Assembly: GCF_000204195.1 (NCBI RefSeq) | Contig: NZ_AFBG01000022.1 | Span: 62,001-126,000, forward strand | DNA length: 64,000 nucleotides | Reading direction: 5' to 3' | Source: Acidovorax radicis N35 | GTDB lineage: Bacteria; Pseudomonadota; Gammaproteobacteria; Burkholderiales; Burkholderiaceae_C | Shown here: positions 22,057 through 31,366 of the stretch, piece by piece | How positions within the stretch are numbered: position 1 is the stretch's first letter | Layout: the number at the start of each line of letters is the position of its first letter | Position numbers and translations under genes: made by a program | The notes under the pieces: generated by a model | Told to the model about the DNA's origin: nothing | Database searches by the model: none | The model's input: only the letters and a program-made list of their open reading frames with translations

Positions 22057-22882
22057 GCGTCGTTTTTTCGGCCTTTTGGGAAGTTGCGGCGAGTTTGTCC
22101 AGCACCCACCCCGCAGCACACTGACCAAAGGTGGCCGTCACCGCAACGACCGAGCCATACCCATGGCAGTTCAGGGAACCATCTCCTTCCAAATTACATG
22201 ACGCATCGGGCGGCGCCACCGCTTCCCGGCTGAAAACGCAATTCACTCCTATCTTTTTACCATCGCGTGCTGCGCGGTGGTGCTTGCGCATGCGATAACG
22301 AAGTTGCGCCAGCAAAGGATCGTGGGTCGTCCGGGCCAGATCGTCCACATCCACTTGGTGCGCATGGCGTTTGCCCCCAGCCGCGCCAACCGTGATGTGC
22401 AAAACCTTCTGGGCTTGGGCCCAGACCGCGATGGCCGTCTTGGCTTGAACTTGATCACATGCATCAATCACCGCATCAACGGGCAGGGAAAGCAGACTGG
22501 GCCAGTTCCCGGGCTCCACAAAATCCTCTATGCAGTGGACCTTGCATTGGGGGTGTATTTGAGCAATCCGGTCGCGCATTGCCAGAACCTTGGCCTGACC
22601 GACCGTTTCGGTAAGCGCGTGAATCTGGCGATTGATGTTCGACTCGGACACATGGTCGAGGTCGATCAAGGTGACCTCCCCCACCCCACTGCGCGCCAAG
22701 GCCTCCGCGGCCCACGAGCCCACCCCCCCGATACCCACCACCACCACATGCGCCCGGCGGATGCGGCGTGACCCTTCTACGCCATACAGTCGCTCCAGCC
22801 CGCCAAAACGGCGTTCAAGCGCTATATCTTCGAGCACCCCCGCGGCGGGTGGTGCTGCCTGCAAACGCGCTTCGCTGACCAT
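22052..22882 (-). CDS. tcdA: tRNA threonylcarbamoyladenosine dehydratase (TcdA/CsdL)
   Basis: 276 aa E1-like (ThiF/MoeB) enzyme that cyclises t6A37 to ct6A37 in ANN-decoding tRNAs using ATP. The nucleotide-binding GIGGVGS lies at 50-56, followed by LIDLDHVSESNINRQ and VIDACD. The C-terminal half has the family pattern with RDGKKIGVNCVFS and GSVVAVTATFGQ. Its start shares a base with the cpoB stop (TAATG), so it is coupled to the pal-cpoB unit. By chance or not, its downstream neighbour is tRNA-Lys(UUU), one of its natural substrates. Confidence 0.93.
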   Translation of the reverse strand: MVSEARLQAAPPAAGVLEDIALERRFGGLERLYGVEGSRRIRRAHVVVVGIGGVGSWAAEALARSGVGEVTLIDLDHVSESNINRQIHALTETVGQAKVLAMRDRIAQIHPQCKVHCIEDFVEPGNWPSLLSLPVDAVIDACDQVQAKTAIAVWAQAQKVLHITVGAAGGKRHAHQVDVDDLARTTHDPLLAQLRYRMRKHHRAARDGKKIGVNCVFSREAVAPPDASCNLEGDGSLNCHGYGSVVAVTATFGQCAAGWVLDKLAATSQKAEKTTL

Positions 22883-23673
22883 TACTTCAAGCGCGACAGG
22901 CGTTCCTTGGCCGCCACAGCAGCTTCGGACTGCGGGTACGCGCGCACGAGATCCTCCAGGGTCTTGCGAGCCGTTCGCGTGTCTTTGAGTTCAATCTGGC
23001 AGTTGGCAATGGACAAGGCAGCCTCTGGCGCACGTGCGTGACTCGGGGCATCAGACAACATCAGCTTGAAATTGCCAATCGCTTCCTTGTACTCGCGGGT
23101 AGCGTACTGTGCGTTCCCGAGCCAGAAGCGCGCCGAAGGCACGAAGCCGCTGCGTGGATACTGTCGGACAAAGGCTGCAAAAGCCGCACCGGCTTCTGGA
23201 AACTTGCCCGAACGAAACACGGCCAACGCCGTTTCAAAGTCCTTTTTCTCCGCAGGATCTGCCTGGAACTCCTGCCCATCCAAGGTCACCTTGACCGGTT
23301 CAAACTGCCGCAGACGGTCGTCTACCCCTTGGGCAATGTCTTTCTGGCGCCGCTGCAGATCAGCCGCATCGCGCAACAGCTGTTCATTCTGACCACGAAG
23401 CGTTGACTGCTCCGCGCGCAGTGCATCGATCTGACTTTGCAGATCCAGCAGGCTGCGCCGCAGCTGGCCGTTCTCTTCGCCAAGCCTGCGCATTTCTTCC
23501 GCAGTCCGTTGTTGAGACAGCTGCATGCTGTCCACACGCTGCCGCATTTCGAGGATCGCACGGCGAGCTTCGCCATCCTCGAAAATTGCGGCGTGGCCCG
23601 TGGACACCAAGGCGGCCGACAGCGTTACTGCCGCCAACGCCTTGAGACGGTAGGACAAAAAAATCGCGCGCAT
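22882..23673 (-). CDS. cpoB: Tol-Pal system protein CpoB (YbgF)
   Basis: 263 aa periplasmic coordinator of PBP1B and the Tol machine during constriction. A signal peptide ends near residue 28 (GHAAIF), a trimerising coiled coil spans roughly 35-100, and TPR repeats fill 135-263 (ALAVFRSGKFPEAGAAF, PSARFWLGNAQYA). I use the ATG at 23673, which overlaps the pal stop (TGATG); a TTG one codon earlier is open but less likely. It overlaps tcdA downstream. Confidence 0.94.
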   Translation of the reverse strand: MRAIFLSYRLKALAAVTLSAALVSTGHAAIFEDGEARRAILEMRQRVDSMQLSQQRTAEEMRRLGEENGQLRRSLLDLQSQIDALRAEQSTLRGQNEQLLRDAADLQRRQKDIAQGVDDRLRQFEPVKVTLDGQEFQADPAEKKDFETALAVFRSGKFPEAGAAFAAFVRQYPRSGFVPSARFWLGNAQYATREYKEAIGNFKLMLSDAPSHARAPEAALSIANCQIELKDTRTARKTLEDLVRAYPQSEAAVAAKERLSRLK

Positions 23674-24212
23674 CAACGGTAGGACAGTTCTGCCCGGCGA
23701 TTCTGCGCATGCGCGTCCTCGGAGTTACCCTGGGCTGCAGGCTTTTCCTTCCCAAAGCTCACGGCTTCCACCTGGCTGTCTTGCACGCCCAACAGAGCCA
23801 GCGAACGGCGCACCGCTTCGGCACGCTTTTGGCCCAGCGCCAGGTTGTACTCGCGACCACCACGGTCATCCGTGTGGCCTTCAATCATCACCTTGCGGTT
23901 GGTACCTGCCTTGATGAAGCGGGAATGGGCTTCGATCAGCGACTGGAACTCCGGCTTGATCACATAGCTGTCGTAGTCAAAATAGACAATGCGGCTCACG
24001 CCGACAGGCCCCGCAGCATCACGGCCCGACTGGCCAAGGTCCACACCAGCCACACCACTCTGTGCGGTATTGCCAGAGTTGGCGCCACTGTTGCCACCCA
24101 TGGTGGAGGTGGCGTTCTTGTCTTCGACAGGCACGTCGTCCAGCTTCACGCCAGAGCTGCATCCGGCAACCAGTGCGACAACGGTAAGGGCAAGGGTAAA
24201 ACGTTTGATCAT
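23673..24212 (-). CDS. pal: Peptidoglycan-associated lipoprotein Pal
   Basis: 179 aa from the ATG at 24212, chosen because an AGGAG lies eight bases upstream and the signal peptide (KRFTLALTVVALVAGC, Cys about 18) starts there; the frame is open 16 codons further up without support. The C-terminal OmpA-like domain has FDYDSYVI and the diaminopimelate-binding EGHTDDRGGREYNLALG. Pal anchors the outer membrane to murein and binds TolB. It follows tolB by 44 bases. Confidence 0.96.
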   Translation of the reverse strand: MIKRFTLALTVVALVAGCSSGVKLDDVPVEDKNATSTMGGNSGANSGNTAQSGVAGVDLGQSGRDAAGPVGVSRIVYFDYDSYVIKPEFQSLIEAHSRFIKAGTNRKVMIEGHTDDRGGREYNLALGQKRAEAVRRSLALLGVQDSQVEAVSFGKEKPAAQGNSEDAHAQNRRAELSYR

Positions 24213-24256
24213 CCAAAATTCTCCTGAAAACTTGATATTTGAAAGTGCGGATAAGT

Positions 24257-25576
24257 TCATTGCTTTTGAAACGGACCCCAGTCGGGCTCGCGGATATCAC
24301 CCGCCTGACCGGCAAGCCGGGCCTTGATCTTGCCGTCGAGCGTCGTGGTCATGAGCGCCTCACGACCTTGCTGCTGGGTGGCATAAACGATAAGGCGGCT
24401 ATTGGGCGCGAAGCTGGGGTTCTCGTCGGCCGTCGTGTCCGTGACCGCATTCACGGTGCCAGAGGACAGGTCCATGACGTGCAGCTTGAAAGCCCCACCG
24501 ACACGGGAGACGTAGGCCAGCCAGCGACCATCGGGACTGACGCTGGGGGAGATGTTATAGCTGCCGGTAAACGTCACACGCTCCGCATTGCCACCGGATG
24601 TGGAGACCTTGTAGATCTGCGGTGCGCCACCACGGTCACTGACAAAGTAGATGCTGCGGCCGTCACCGGAGAACATGGGCTCCGTATCAATGCCTGCGCT
24701 CTGCATGAGGCGGCGCGGCTCGCCGCCGTTGGCGTCGATGGTGTAGAGTTGGGACCCCCCGTCGCGGCTGAGCGTCACCGCAAGGGATCGACCATCCGGA
24801 GCCCAGGCCGGGGCACTGTTGGACCCCCGGAAGTTGGCAATCAGGCGCCTGCGGCCGGACGCCACATCATGCACATAGACAACCGGCTTGCGCGATTCAA
24901 ACGACACATAGGCCAGCTGCCCGCCATTGGGCGACCACGCGGGAGAGATGATGGGCTCGGGGCTTGACAGTGCCGATTGGGCATTCTCGCCATCAGCGTC
25001 TGCCACCCACAGACTGTACCGGGAACCTGTCTTGGTGACATAGGCAATGCGTGTCGAGAAAATGCCGCGCTCGCCCGTCAGCTTTTCATAGATGAAATCC
25101 GCAATGCGGTGCGACACCAAGCGCAGATCGCCTTGGGTGACCACAAAGCTCTGGCCACCCAGGTCCTGTCCCTTCACCACATCCCAAAGGCGAAACCGCA
25201 CATCGAAGCGCCCATCCGCAAGGCGCGTGACACTGCCGGTGGCCAGAGAGTCCGCACTCTTCTGGCGCCACAGGGCTACATCCGGGCGGGCAGTTTCGTC
25301 CAGCACCGCACCGGAAGCATCCACAGCGCGGAACTGGCCGCTGCGCTCCAGGTCAGCCTGGACAATGGCCGCAATCTTCTGGGGTGACTGCGCCTCGCCC
25401 CTGAACGGTGCAATCGCGATGGGCAACTGGGTCAAGCCAACACCTGTGACCTCGACGCGAAATTGCGCAAGGGCTGGCAGTGCGGGGGTCGAGAGCAGCG
25501 CTGCCAACATGTGGCGGCGCAAGGGATGCGGCAAAGCCGCAGGAGATGGGTGTGTAGAGATTCGATCTGTGGTCAT
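24257..25576 (-). CDS. tolB: Tol-Pal system beta-propeller protein TolB
   Basis: 439 aa from the ATG at 25576 (an ATG two codons earlier is possible). The leader carries a twin arginine (PLRRHMLAALLST) before the hydrophobic core, so both Sec and Tat export fit. The N-terminal domain (about 38-165) is followed by a six-bladed propeller with repeated SPDGRWLAY, SGDGRSIYF and APDGRSLAV units. TolB links Pal with TolA. Unlike many proteobacteria, tolQRA do not precede it: the upstream neighbour is divergent msbA. Confidence 0.95.
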   Translation of the reverse strand: MTTDRISTHPSPAALPHPLRRHMLAALLSTPALPALAQFRVEVTGVGLTQLPIAIAPFRGEAQSPQKIAAIVQADLERSGQFRAVDASGAVLDETARPDVALWRQKSADSLATGSVTRLADGRFDVRFRLWDVVKGQDLGGQSFVVTQGDLRLVSHRIADFIYEKLTGERGIFSTRIAYVTKTGSRYSLWVADADGENAQSALSSPEPIISPAWSPNGGQLAYVSFESRKPVVYVHDVASGRRRLIANFRGSNSAPAWAPDGRSLAVTLSRDGGSQLYTIDANGGEPRRLMQSAGIDTEPMFSGDGRSIYFVSDRGGAPQIYKVSTSGGNAERVTFTGSYNISPSVSPDGRWLAYVSRVGGAFKLHVMDLSSGTVNAVTDTTADENPSFAPNSRLIVYATQQQGREALMTTTLDGKIKARLAGQAGDIREPDWGPFQKQ

Positions 25577-25763
25577 TGGCATCCAGCGGTAGCCGAACAA
25601 ATGCCGAAAGGCAAACCCGAATGTTACACACAGCAGGGAAACCCCTGTGACAAAACGTGCGACCTCAGGACATATCCGTGCCGATTTTTTGAAGCGCACA
25701 ACCTGCTGCGAAGAAATGTCCCACCGGCACCGTCACAGCCCACAACCGTAGAATCCGGGCCAC

Positions 25764-27569
25764 ATGCAAGCCACAGACACGGGCGCCGCGCCTCCCAATA
25801 CTCCCTCCCCGCCCGCTGCAAGCCTGGCCACTCGCCTGCGTCGGCTGTCCGTTTATTTTGGCAACCAGCGAATGGCCTGGAGCCTCGCGGTGGTAGCGAC
25901 CCTCGTGGGCGCGATCACCGAGCCACTGATTCCAGCATTGCTGCAACCTCTGCTCGATCGAGGCTTCACCCAGGGAACCCTGCAGCTGTGGATGGTGCCA
26001 CTGGCCATCCTGGGCGTGTTCTTCGTGCGTGGAGTTGCCCAGTTCGTCGGCCAGTACGCGCTGGCACGCATTGCCAACGAAGGCATGCTGACGCTGCGCC
26101 AGTCGCTGTTCGACAGGGTTCTTGCTGCCGAGATGGGCCTGTTCTCGCGGCAGTCGGCCAGCACGCTGTCCAACACGGTGGTGTACGAGGTGCAAACCGG
26201 GGCAACCTTGCTCGTGCAGGCACTGCTCGGGGTATCGCGCGACGGATTCACGCTGGTGGCGCTGCTGGTGTATCTGCTGTACCTCAACTGGCAGCTCACG
26301 CTGATCGTTGCCGTGGTCGTGCCGGGCGTGGCCTGGATCATGAAAACGCTGTCCCGGCGCCTCTATCACCTGACCAAGAGCAGCCAGCAGGCCACCGACG
26401 AACTCGCCTACGTGGTGGAAGAAAACGTGCTGGCCCACCGCATGGTGCGGCTGCACGGCGCGCAGCCTGGGCAGGCCGGGCGCTTCGCCACCCTGAGCCA
26501 GAGCCTGCGGCGCCTGGCGATCAAGTCCACCATCGCCTCCGCCGCCATGACGCCGCTGACCCAGCTGCTGGCCGCTGCAGCGCTCTCCGTGGTGATCTGC
26601 ATTGCACTGTGGCAAAGCCGCGGCACTGTGGACGCCAAGGATGTCACCGTCGGTGGCTTCGTGTCGTTCATCACGGCCATGCTGATGCTCATCGCCCCCA
26701 TACGCCGCTTGGCCGATGTCGCCAGTCCCATCACACGGGGCGTCGCCGCCCTGGAGCGGGGGCTGGCACTGCTGGGAGACACGGGCGCCGAAACAGGTGG
26801 CCAGTTCCGCAAAGACCGCGCCCAGGGAGCACTGGAGCTCAGGCAGGTGACGGTGTCGTTCGGTCCAGACCACGCCCCGGCGCTGGACCACATCAGCTTG
26901 CGCGTGGAGCCTGGCGAAATCGTTGCCTTGGTCGGCCCGTCCGGTGCGGGCAAGACCACGCTGGTCAACCTGTTGCCACGGTTTGTGACGCCCGCTTCGG
27001 GTGAAATCCTGGTCGACGGGAACCCGTTGCCAGAGTGGGACCTCGGATCGCTGCGCTCGCAATTCGCCATGGTGAGCCAGGACGTAGTGATGTTCAACGA
27101 TACCGTCGCGGCCAACGTAGCACTGGGCCATGAGGTGAATGAGGCGCGCGTGCAGGCGTGCCTGGCCGCTGCCAACCTGGCCGAGCACGTGGCAGCACTG
27201 CCCCGGGGCATGCACACCGTGGTGGGCCACAACGCCACACAATTGTCGGGAGGGCAGCGCCAGCGGCTGGCGATTGCGCGGGCACTGTACAAGGATGCCC
27301 CTATCCTGATTCTGGACGAGGCCACCTCGGCGCTGGACACCGAATCCGAGCGGCTGGTACAGGATGCCCTGCAGCGCCTGATGCAAGGGCGCACCACCCT
27401 GGTCATAGCGCACCGCCTGTCCACCATCGAGCATGCGAACCGGGTCGTCGTCATGGAACGTGGGCGCATTGCCGAACAAGGCACCCACACGGAGCTGATG
27501 GCGATGGGCGGGCTGTATGCACGCCTTCAGACGCGGCCTGCCTCGGGCGAAGCTGCCGCATTGCAATGA
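25764..27569 (+). CDS. msbA: Lipid A/phospholipid flippase, ABC exporter MsbA
   Basis: 601 aa fused exporter (membrane domain plus ATPase). About six membrane spans lie in 30-320 (ABC_membrane), with conserved RQSLFDRVLAAEMGLF and a QQATDEL-YVVEEN segment. The ATPase has Walker A GPSGAGKTT near 391, the signature LSGGQRQR near 494, Walker B ILILDEATSALD and the H-loop VIAHRLSTIEHA. MsbA moves core-lipid A to the outer leaflet. Other ABC exporters look alike; the MsbA call rests on overall resemblance. Divergent from tolB. Confidence 0.85.
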   Translation: MQATDTGAAPPNTPSPPAASLATRLRRLSVYFGNQRMAWSLAVVATLVGAITEPLIPALLQPLLDRGFTQGTLQLWMVPLAILGVFFVRGVAQFVGQYALARIANEGMLTLRQSLFDRVLAAEMGLFSRQSASTLSNTVVYEVQTGATLLVQALLGVSRDGFTLVALLVYLLYLNWQLTLIVAVVVPGVAWIMKTLSRRLYHLTKSSQQATDELAYVVEENVLAHRMVRLHGAQPGQAGRFATLSQSLRRLAIKSTIASAAMTPLTQLLAAAALSVVICIALWQSRGTVDAKDVTVGGFVSFITAMLMLIAPIRRLADVASPITRGVAALERGLALLGDTGAETGGQFRKDRAQGALELRQVTVSFGPDHAPALDHISLRVEPGEIVALVGPSGAGKTTLVNLLPRFVTPASGEILVDGNPLPEWDLGSLRSQFAMVSQDVVMFNDTVAANVALGHEVNEARVQACLAAANLAEHVAALPRGMHTVVGHNATQLSGGQRQRLAIARALYKDAPILILDEATSALDTESERLVQDALQRLMQGRTTLVIAHRLSTIEHANRVVVMERGRIAEQGTHTELMAMGGLYARLQTRPASGEAAALQ

Positions 27570-27614
27570 TCTGAAAACACCGCGCCTGCTGCGCGATGGC
27601 TCATCGCAAGGCGC

Positions 27615-28289
27615 CTACCAGCGCCCCCGGTTGGGTTGCCGCTTGCGTATGGCTGCGGCGATCTTGTCGGCAGATTCGGTACGGCTCACACGCAGGGCAA
27701 AGTCTGCAGCCGTGAGGCCCAGCTGGTTCTTGAGTGCTGGATCAGCGCCCTCGTCCAGCAAAAGCTGCACGGCCTCGCTGGAGCCATAATGCGCAGCCAT
27801 CATGAGGGGCGTGGTGCCGTTGGGCGAGGCTGCATCGATGTAGGCATGGTTCTCCAGCAGCAATGCGATGATGGCTGCATGCTGGCGTGAGCCCGCAGAG
27901 GCCGCATAGTGCAAAGGCGTCCAGCCCGTCTTGTTCACGTCGGCGTCACGTGCCAGCAGCGCCTTGACGGCTTCTACGTTGCCCTTGAGGGCCGCCATCA
28001 TCAAGGGGCTTTCGTCCTGCGCATTGCGTGCTTCGACATCCACCTGGCGGGAGGCCAACAAAGCCGCAAAGGCCTTGACCGAACCATTTTGCAAGGCGAT
28101 GGTGAGGCCCACCTGCCCTTTCGGATCGCGCGTATTCGGATCAAAACCCCTGCGCAGCAGCGCGGCAATCGCAGCATCGTCATCGCGCAGGATGGCGACA
28201 AAAAAATCCTCGTAGGCTCCGGCCCAGATGCCAGGGGCAGTCAGCCCCAGCGCCAAGGTCGCCAACACACTGCGGCGATGGCAAATCAT
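27615..28289 (-). CDS. Exported ankyrin-repeat protein
   Basis: 224 aa. An N-terminal signal peptide (about 1-23, with RR before the hydrophobic core and a GIWAGA end) is followed by about five ankyrin repeats ([57 protein letters not shown]). Such small periplasmic ankyrin proteins are often encoded beside catalases or metabolic genes, but their role is unknown. The start overlaps the tatD stop (ATGA), so it is coupled to tatD. Confidence 0.85.
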   Translation of the reverse strand: MICHRRSVLATLALGLTAPGIWAGAYEDFFVAILRDDDAAIAALLRRGFDPNTRDPKGQVGLTIALQNGSVKAFAALLASRQVDVEARNAQDESPLMMAALKGNVEAVKALLARDADVNKTGWTPLHYAASAGSRQHAAIIALLLENHAYIDAASPNGTTPLMMAAHYGSSEAVQLLLDEGADPALKNQLGLTAADFALRVSRTESADKIAAAIRKRQPNRGRW

Positions 28290-29092
28290 GCGGTCACCCC
28301 CTTGAACAGGATGTCAAAGTTGCGGCTGGTGGCCTCGGCCACTTCTTCCAGCGCCAGCCCCTTGGTCTCGGCCACCTGCCTGGCCACGTAGGGCACATAC
28401 GAGGGGTTGTTGGTCTTGCCGCGATACGGCACGGGCGCCAGATAGGGGCTGTCGGTTTCAATCAGGGTACGGTCCAGCGGTACAAAGGCCACCACGTCGC
28501 GCAGCTCCTGGGCGCTCTTGAATGTCACGATGCCCGAGAACGAAATGTAGTAGCCCAGATCGAGCGCCGCACGCGCCACCTGCATGGATTCGGTAAAGCA
28601 GTGAAAAACGCCACCGGCCCGGTTGCCGGGGCCGTCCTCGCCCTCCTCGCGCAGGATGGCGAGGGTGTCGTTCGATGCGCTGCGCGTGTGGATGACCAGG
28701 GGTTTTTCGCACACCCGGGCCGCGCGGATGTGGTTGCGGAAACGGTCGCGCTGCCACTCCAGATCGGCGATGCTGCGCCCGCCTTTGCGGTCTTCCATGC
28801 CGTAGTAATCGAGCCCCGTTTCGCCAATGGCCACTACGCGCGGCAGGGCAGCACGGTCCAGCAGGTCCTGCACCGATGGCTCGGCGATGCCTTCGTTGTC
28901 GGGGTGCACACCCACCGTGCTCCAGAAGTTGTCGTGGGCCATGGCCAGGGCATGCACCCCGTCGAATTCTTCCAGCGTGGTGCAGATGCACAGGGCGCGG
29001 TCAACCTGCGCCTCGGCCATGGCCTGGCGGATGGCGGGCAACTGGCTCACCAGCTCCGGAAAATTGAGATGGCAATGCGAATCAGTGAACAT
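28286..29092 (-). CDS. TatD-family metal-dependent hydrolase/DNase
   Basis: 268 aa TIM-barrel hydrolase. Metal ligands are visible: DSHCH at 4-8, the bridging Glu in [10 protein letters not shown], His in PLVIHTR and GVFHCF, and Asp in ETDSPYLAP. Members act as 3'-5' exonucleases/DNases. It follows the pilZ-holB-tmk-mltG set in the order known from Pseudomonas (mltG, tmk, holB, pilZ, tatD), although a terminator separates it from pilZ here. Confidence 0.93.
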   Translation of the reverse strand: MFTDSHCHLNFPELVSQLPAIRQAMAEAQVDRALCICTTLEEFDGVHALAMAHDNFWSTVGVHPDNEGIAEPSVQDLLDRAALPRVVAIGETGLDYYGMEDRKGGRSIADLEWQRDRFRNHIRAARVCEKPLVIHTRSASNDTLAILREEGEDGPGNRAGGVFHCFTESMQVARAALDLGYYISFSGIVTFKSAQELRDVVAFVPLDRTLIETDSPYLAPVPYRGKTNNPSYVPYVARQVAETKGLALEEVAEATSRNFDILFKGVTA

Positions 29093-29198
29093 GCAGTTTC
29101 AAATTAATCGTTTCTGGGGCGCAACGCGTGCCATCGGCGACGGCGCAGCGCTCCGTGGTGAAGATACGCCATCCGCGCCCTCGCCGTGGGCACCCATA

Positions 29199-29230
29199 AA
29201 AAATGCCGACCAGCCTGCGCGGGTCGGCAC
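29199..29230 (-). terminator. Terminator after pilZ
   Basis: On the minus strand TGCCGACC pairs with GGTCGGCA across a ten-base loop and is followed by six T. It closes the mltG-tmk-holB-pilZ operon and separates it from tatD. Confidence 0.88.
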
Positions 29231-29246
29231 GGTCAGTGGGCCAGGC

Positions 29247-29606
29247 TCAGATGGTCTGGGTGGGCCGGTCGGACCCCAGGGACGTGCCCAGCAGCTCTTC
29301 GATCTTGGCCTTGAGCTGGCGCGACTTTTCGTCCTTGGGAAACTGGATGCCCACGCCCTGCGTGCGATTGCCCGCAGCCCGCGCCGGGGTAACCCAGGCC
29401 ACGCGCCCGGCCACTGGATAGCGCTGCGTGTCATCCGGCAGCGTCAGCAGCACATAGACATCATCGCCCAGCTTGTAGTCCCGCTGGGTGGGGACAAAAA
29501 TGCCCCCTTCGGCAAAAAAGGGAATGTAGGCCGCGTACAGGGCCCCCTTTTCCTTGATGGCCAGCTGCATGACGCTGGGGCGGGGGGCGGTGGATGGACT
29601 GCTCAT
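29247..29606 (-). CDS. pilZ: Type IV pilus biogenesis protein PilZ
   Basis: 119 aa from the ATG at 29606; the open frame upstream lacks family similarity. The single PilZ domain has FFAEGGIFVPT, the GDDVYVLLTLPDD strand and a GVGIQF close. The N-terminal RxxxR cyclic-di-GMP motif of canonical PilZ domains is absent, as in Pseudomonas PilZ itself, which acts through PilB/FimX rather than by binding the nucleotide. The setting (holB, tmk, mltG upstream; tatD downstream) is that of true pilZ. The gap to holB is 16 bases. Confidence 0.9.
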   Translation of the reverse strand: MSSPSTAPRPSVMQLAIKEKGALYAAYIPFFAEGGIFVPTQRDYKLGDDVYVLLTLPDDTQRYPVAGRVAWVTPARAAGNRTQGVGIQFPKDEKSRQLKAKIEELLGTSLGSDRPTQTI

Positions 29607-29622
29607 GGATCTGTGGTGCGGC

Positions 29623-30633
29623 TCAGTGCTTGGAGTGTAGGGTGTTTCGCGCCTGGGCGACAAGCGCCTCCAGCATGAGGCCGGCATTGAAGGGATGGTC
29701 TGCCGTGCGCGCGGCCTTGGCCAGCGCGCGCGACCAGCGCGTCAGCGCGCCCAGCGGCGGCAGTGCCTTGGGCAGGTCTGCAGGCGCAAAGTAGCGCGGT
29801 GCGCCGCCCACGCTGGCCGCCAGCAGGTCATGGCAGAGCTTCTGCAGCGCATCGATCACCTGCGCGGGCGACCAGTCTCCCAGTGCGGTCACGTCGCCCT
29901 TGGCCACCGCCTGCGGCAGGGCCGACCAGGCCTGTGGGCTGCGGCCGGAGCGGGCCAGCGCCAGCGCATCGTCAGGCCGCCCGCCTGCGGCCCGCAGAAA
30001 CGCCAAAGCCGCATCCGCAGCAATGCCCTGCCCTTGCAGCCACTGCAGCATCTGCTCCTCTGCGGGCCAGACCATGGAGTGGCCCAGGCAGCGGCTGCGG
30101 ATGGTGGGCAGCAGCTGGTGCGCCGCCTCGCTGGCCAGCACAAAGCGCACGTCGCCCGGCGGCTCCTCCAGCGTCTTGAGCAGCGCATTGGCCGTGATGT
30201 GGTTCATCTGCTCGGCCGGGTACACCAGCACCGCCTTGCCTTTGCCACGCGCCGAGGTGCGCTGCGAGAACTCCACCGCATCGCGCATGGCTTCCACGCG
30301 GATCTCGCGGCTGGGCTTGCGCTTCTTGTCGTCGATGTCGGCCTGGGCCTTTTCCGACAGGGGCCAGCCCAGCGCCATCATCTGCACCTCAGGCATCAGC
30401 ACACACAGGTCGGCATGGGTGCGCACATCGATGGCATGGCAGCTGCCGCACTGGCCGCAGGCGCCCCGCTCTGTCGGCGCGTCGCACAGCCATGCGCGGA
30501 CCAACTCCAGCCCCAGGGCGTACTGCCCCAGGCCCGACGGCCCCTGCAGCAGCCACGCATGGCCGCGCTGGGCCAGCAAGCTGGTGCGCTGCGCGGCGAT
30601 CCAGGGTGCCAATGGCACGGCCAACTCGCTCAT
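29623..30633 (-). CDS. holB: DNA polymerase III subunit delta'
   Basis: 336 aa AAA-type clamp-loader subunit. The ATG at 30633 is used because it overlaps the tmk stop (ATGA) and gives the normal N-terminus. The P-loop is degenerate (GPSGLGQY, no Lys), which is normal for delta'. Zinc-module cysteines are present (CGQCGSC), with [12 protein letters not shown] and the LLPTIRSRC sensor segment following. It is co-transcribed with tmk and pilZ. Confidence 0.94.
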   Translation of the reverse strand: MSELAVPLAPWIAAQRTSLLAQRGHAWLLQGPSGLGQYALGLELVRAWLCDAPTERGACGQCGSCHAIDVRTHADLCVLMPEVQMMALGWPLSEKAQADIDDKKRKPSREIRVEAMRDAVEFSQRTSARGKGKAVLVYPAEQMNHITANALLKTLEEPPGDVRFVLASEAAHQLLPTIRSRCLGHSMVWPAEEQMLQWLQGQGIAADAALAFLRAAGGRPDDALALARSGRSPQAWSALPQAVAKGDVTALGDWSPAQVIDALQKLCHDLLAASVGGAPRYFAPADLPKALPPLGALTRWSRALAKAARTADHPFNAGLMLEALVAQARNTLHSKH

Positions 30634-31307
30634 TGCGGCCCTCCTTGCGTGGCCACCATGATGGCCAGCCAGCCCTTGCGCACAAACACGCTGGTGAGCT
30701 GCTGCCACACCCGGTGGCGCTCCTGCGCTGCATCCAGGCGCGCAAAGCGCTGCGGCGCTGCGGCGGCCCGGTCGGCATAGCCCTGGGCCACGCGGCGGAA
30801 GAACTCGACAGGCTGGGCCTCGAAACGGTCGGGCACCCTCGCACCGGCCAGGCGTTCGGCCGCCACCTCAGGTGCCAGGTCAAACCACACCGTCAGATCA
30901 GGTTCACGCATCAAATCAGCCTCTGGCGCAAGTCCAGTCTGCGCAAGACGCTCTAATACTGATAGCACACCAAGATCAAAGCCACGCCCTGCGCCCTGGT
31001 AGGCAAAGGTGGCATCGGTAAACCGGTCGCACAGCACCACATCGCCCCGCGCCAGGGCGGGCTCGATCACATTGCGCAGGTGGTCACGGCGGGCGGCAAA
31101 GATCAGCAAGGACTCCGTGAGCGCGTCCATCGGGTCGTTGAGGACCATCTCGCGCAGTTTTTCAGCCAGCGGCGTGCCGCCTGGCTCGCGGCTGACGGTG
31201 ACGGAACGGCCTTGCGCCCGAAAGGCGGAGGCCAGGCCCTCGATGTGCGAGGACTTGCCGGCACCGTCGATGCCTTCAAAGGTGATGAACAGACCGGGTC
31301 GTGACAT
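30630..31307 (-). CDS. tmk: Thymidylate kinase
   Basis: 225 aa from the ATG at 31307. It phosphorylates dTMP. P-loop [10 protein letters not shown] at 10-19, the DRF motif in [11 protein letters not shown], the LID region with YQGAGRG, and the C-terminal domain follow. Around residues 114-133 the codons turn AT-rich and the DNA resembles the dispersed palindromic repeat (30910-30967), so part of the helix after [13 protein letters not shown] may derive from that element. The end overlaps holB (ATGA); mltG ends 59 bases upstream. Confidence 0.95.
   Translation of the reverse strand: MSRPGLFITFEGIDGAGKSSHIEGLASAFRAQGRSVTVSREPGGTPLAEKLREMVLNDPMDALTESLLIFAARRDHLRNVIEPALARGDVVLCDRFTDATFAYQGAGRGFDLGVLSVLERLAQTGLAPEADLMREPDLTVWFDLAPEVAAERLAGARVPDRFEAQPVEFFRRVAQGYADRAAAAPQRFARLDAAQERHRVWQQLTSVFVRKGWLAIMVATQGGPQ
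30910..30967. repeat. Probable diverged palindromic repeat inside tmk
   Basis: Read on the minus strand, the stretch has the order seen in the other copies: TGCTAT, then TTAGAGCG, CTTGCGC, CTTGCGC, GAGGC and a GATTTGAT tail. The inverted arms are imperfect. The reading frame of tmk passes through it unbroken. Conservation of the encoded protein could produce part of this likeness by chance. Confidence 0.45.
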
Positions 31308-31366
31308 GGAAACCTTGGGTTGAATCTGTGGCTCTGGCGAGAGACCGGAGTCTCTACCACCCTGCA

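Noticed and set aside
25665..27566. Open frame of 633 codons antisense to msbA
   Set aside because: No motifs; msbA has all ABC signatures in order.
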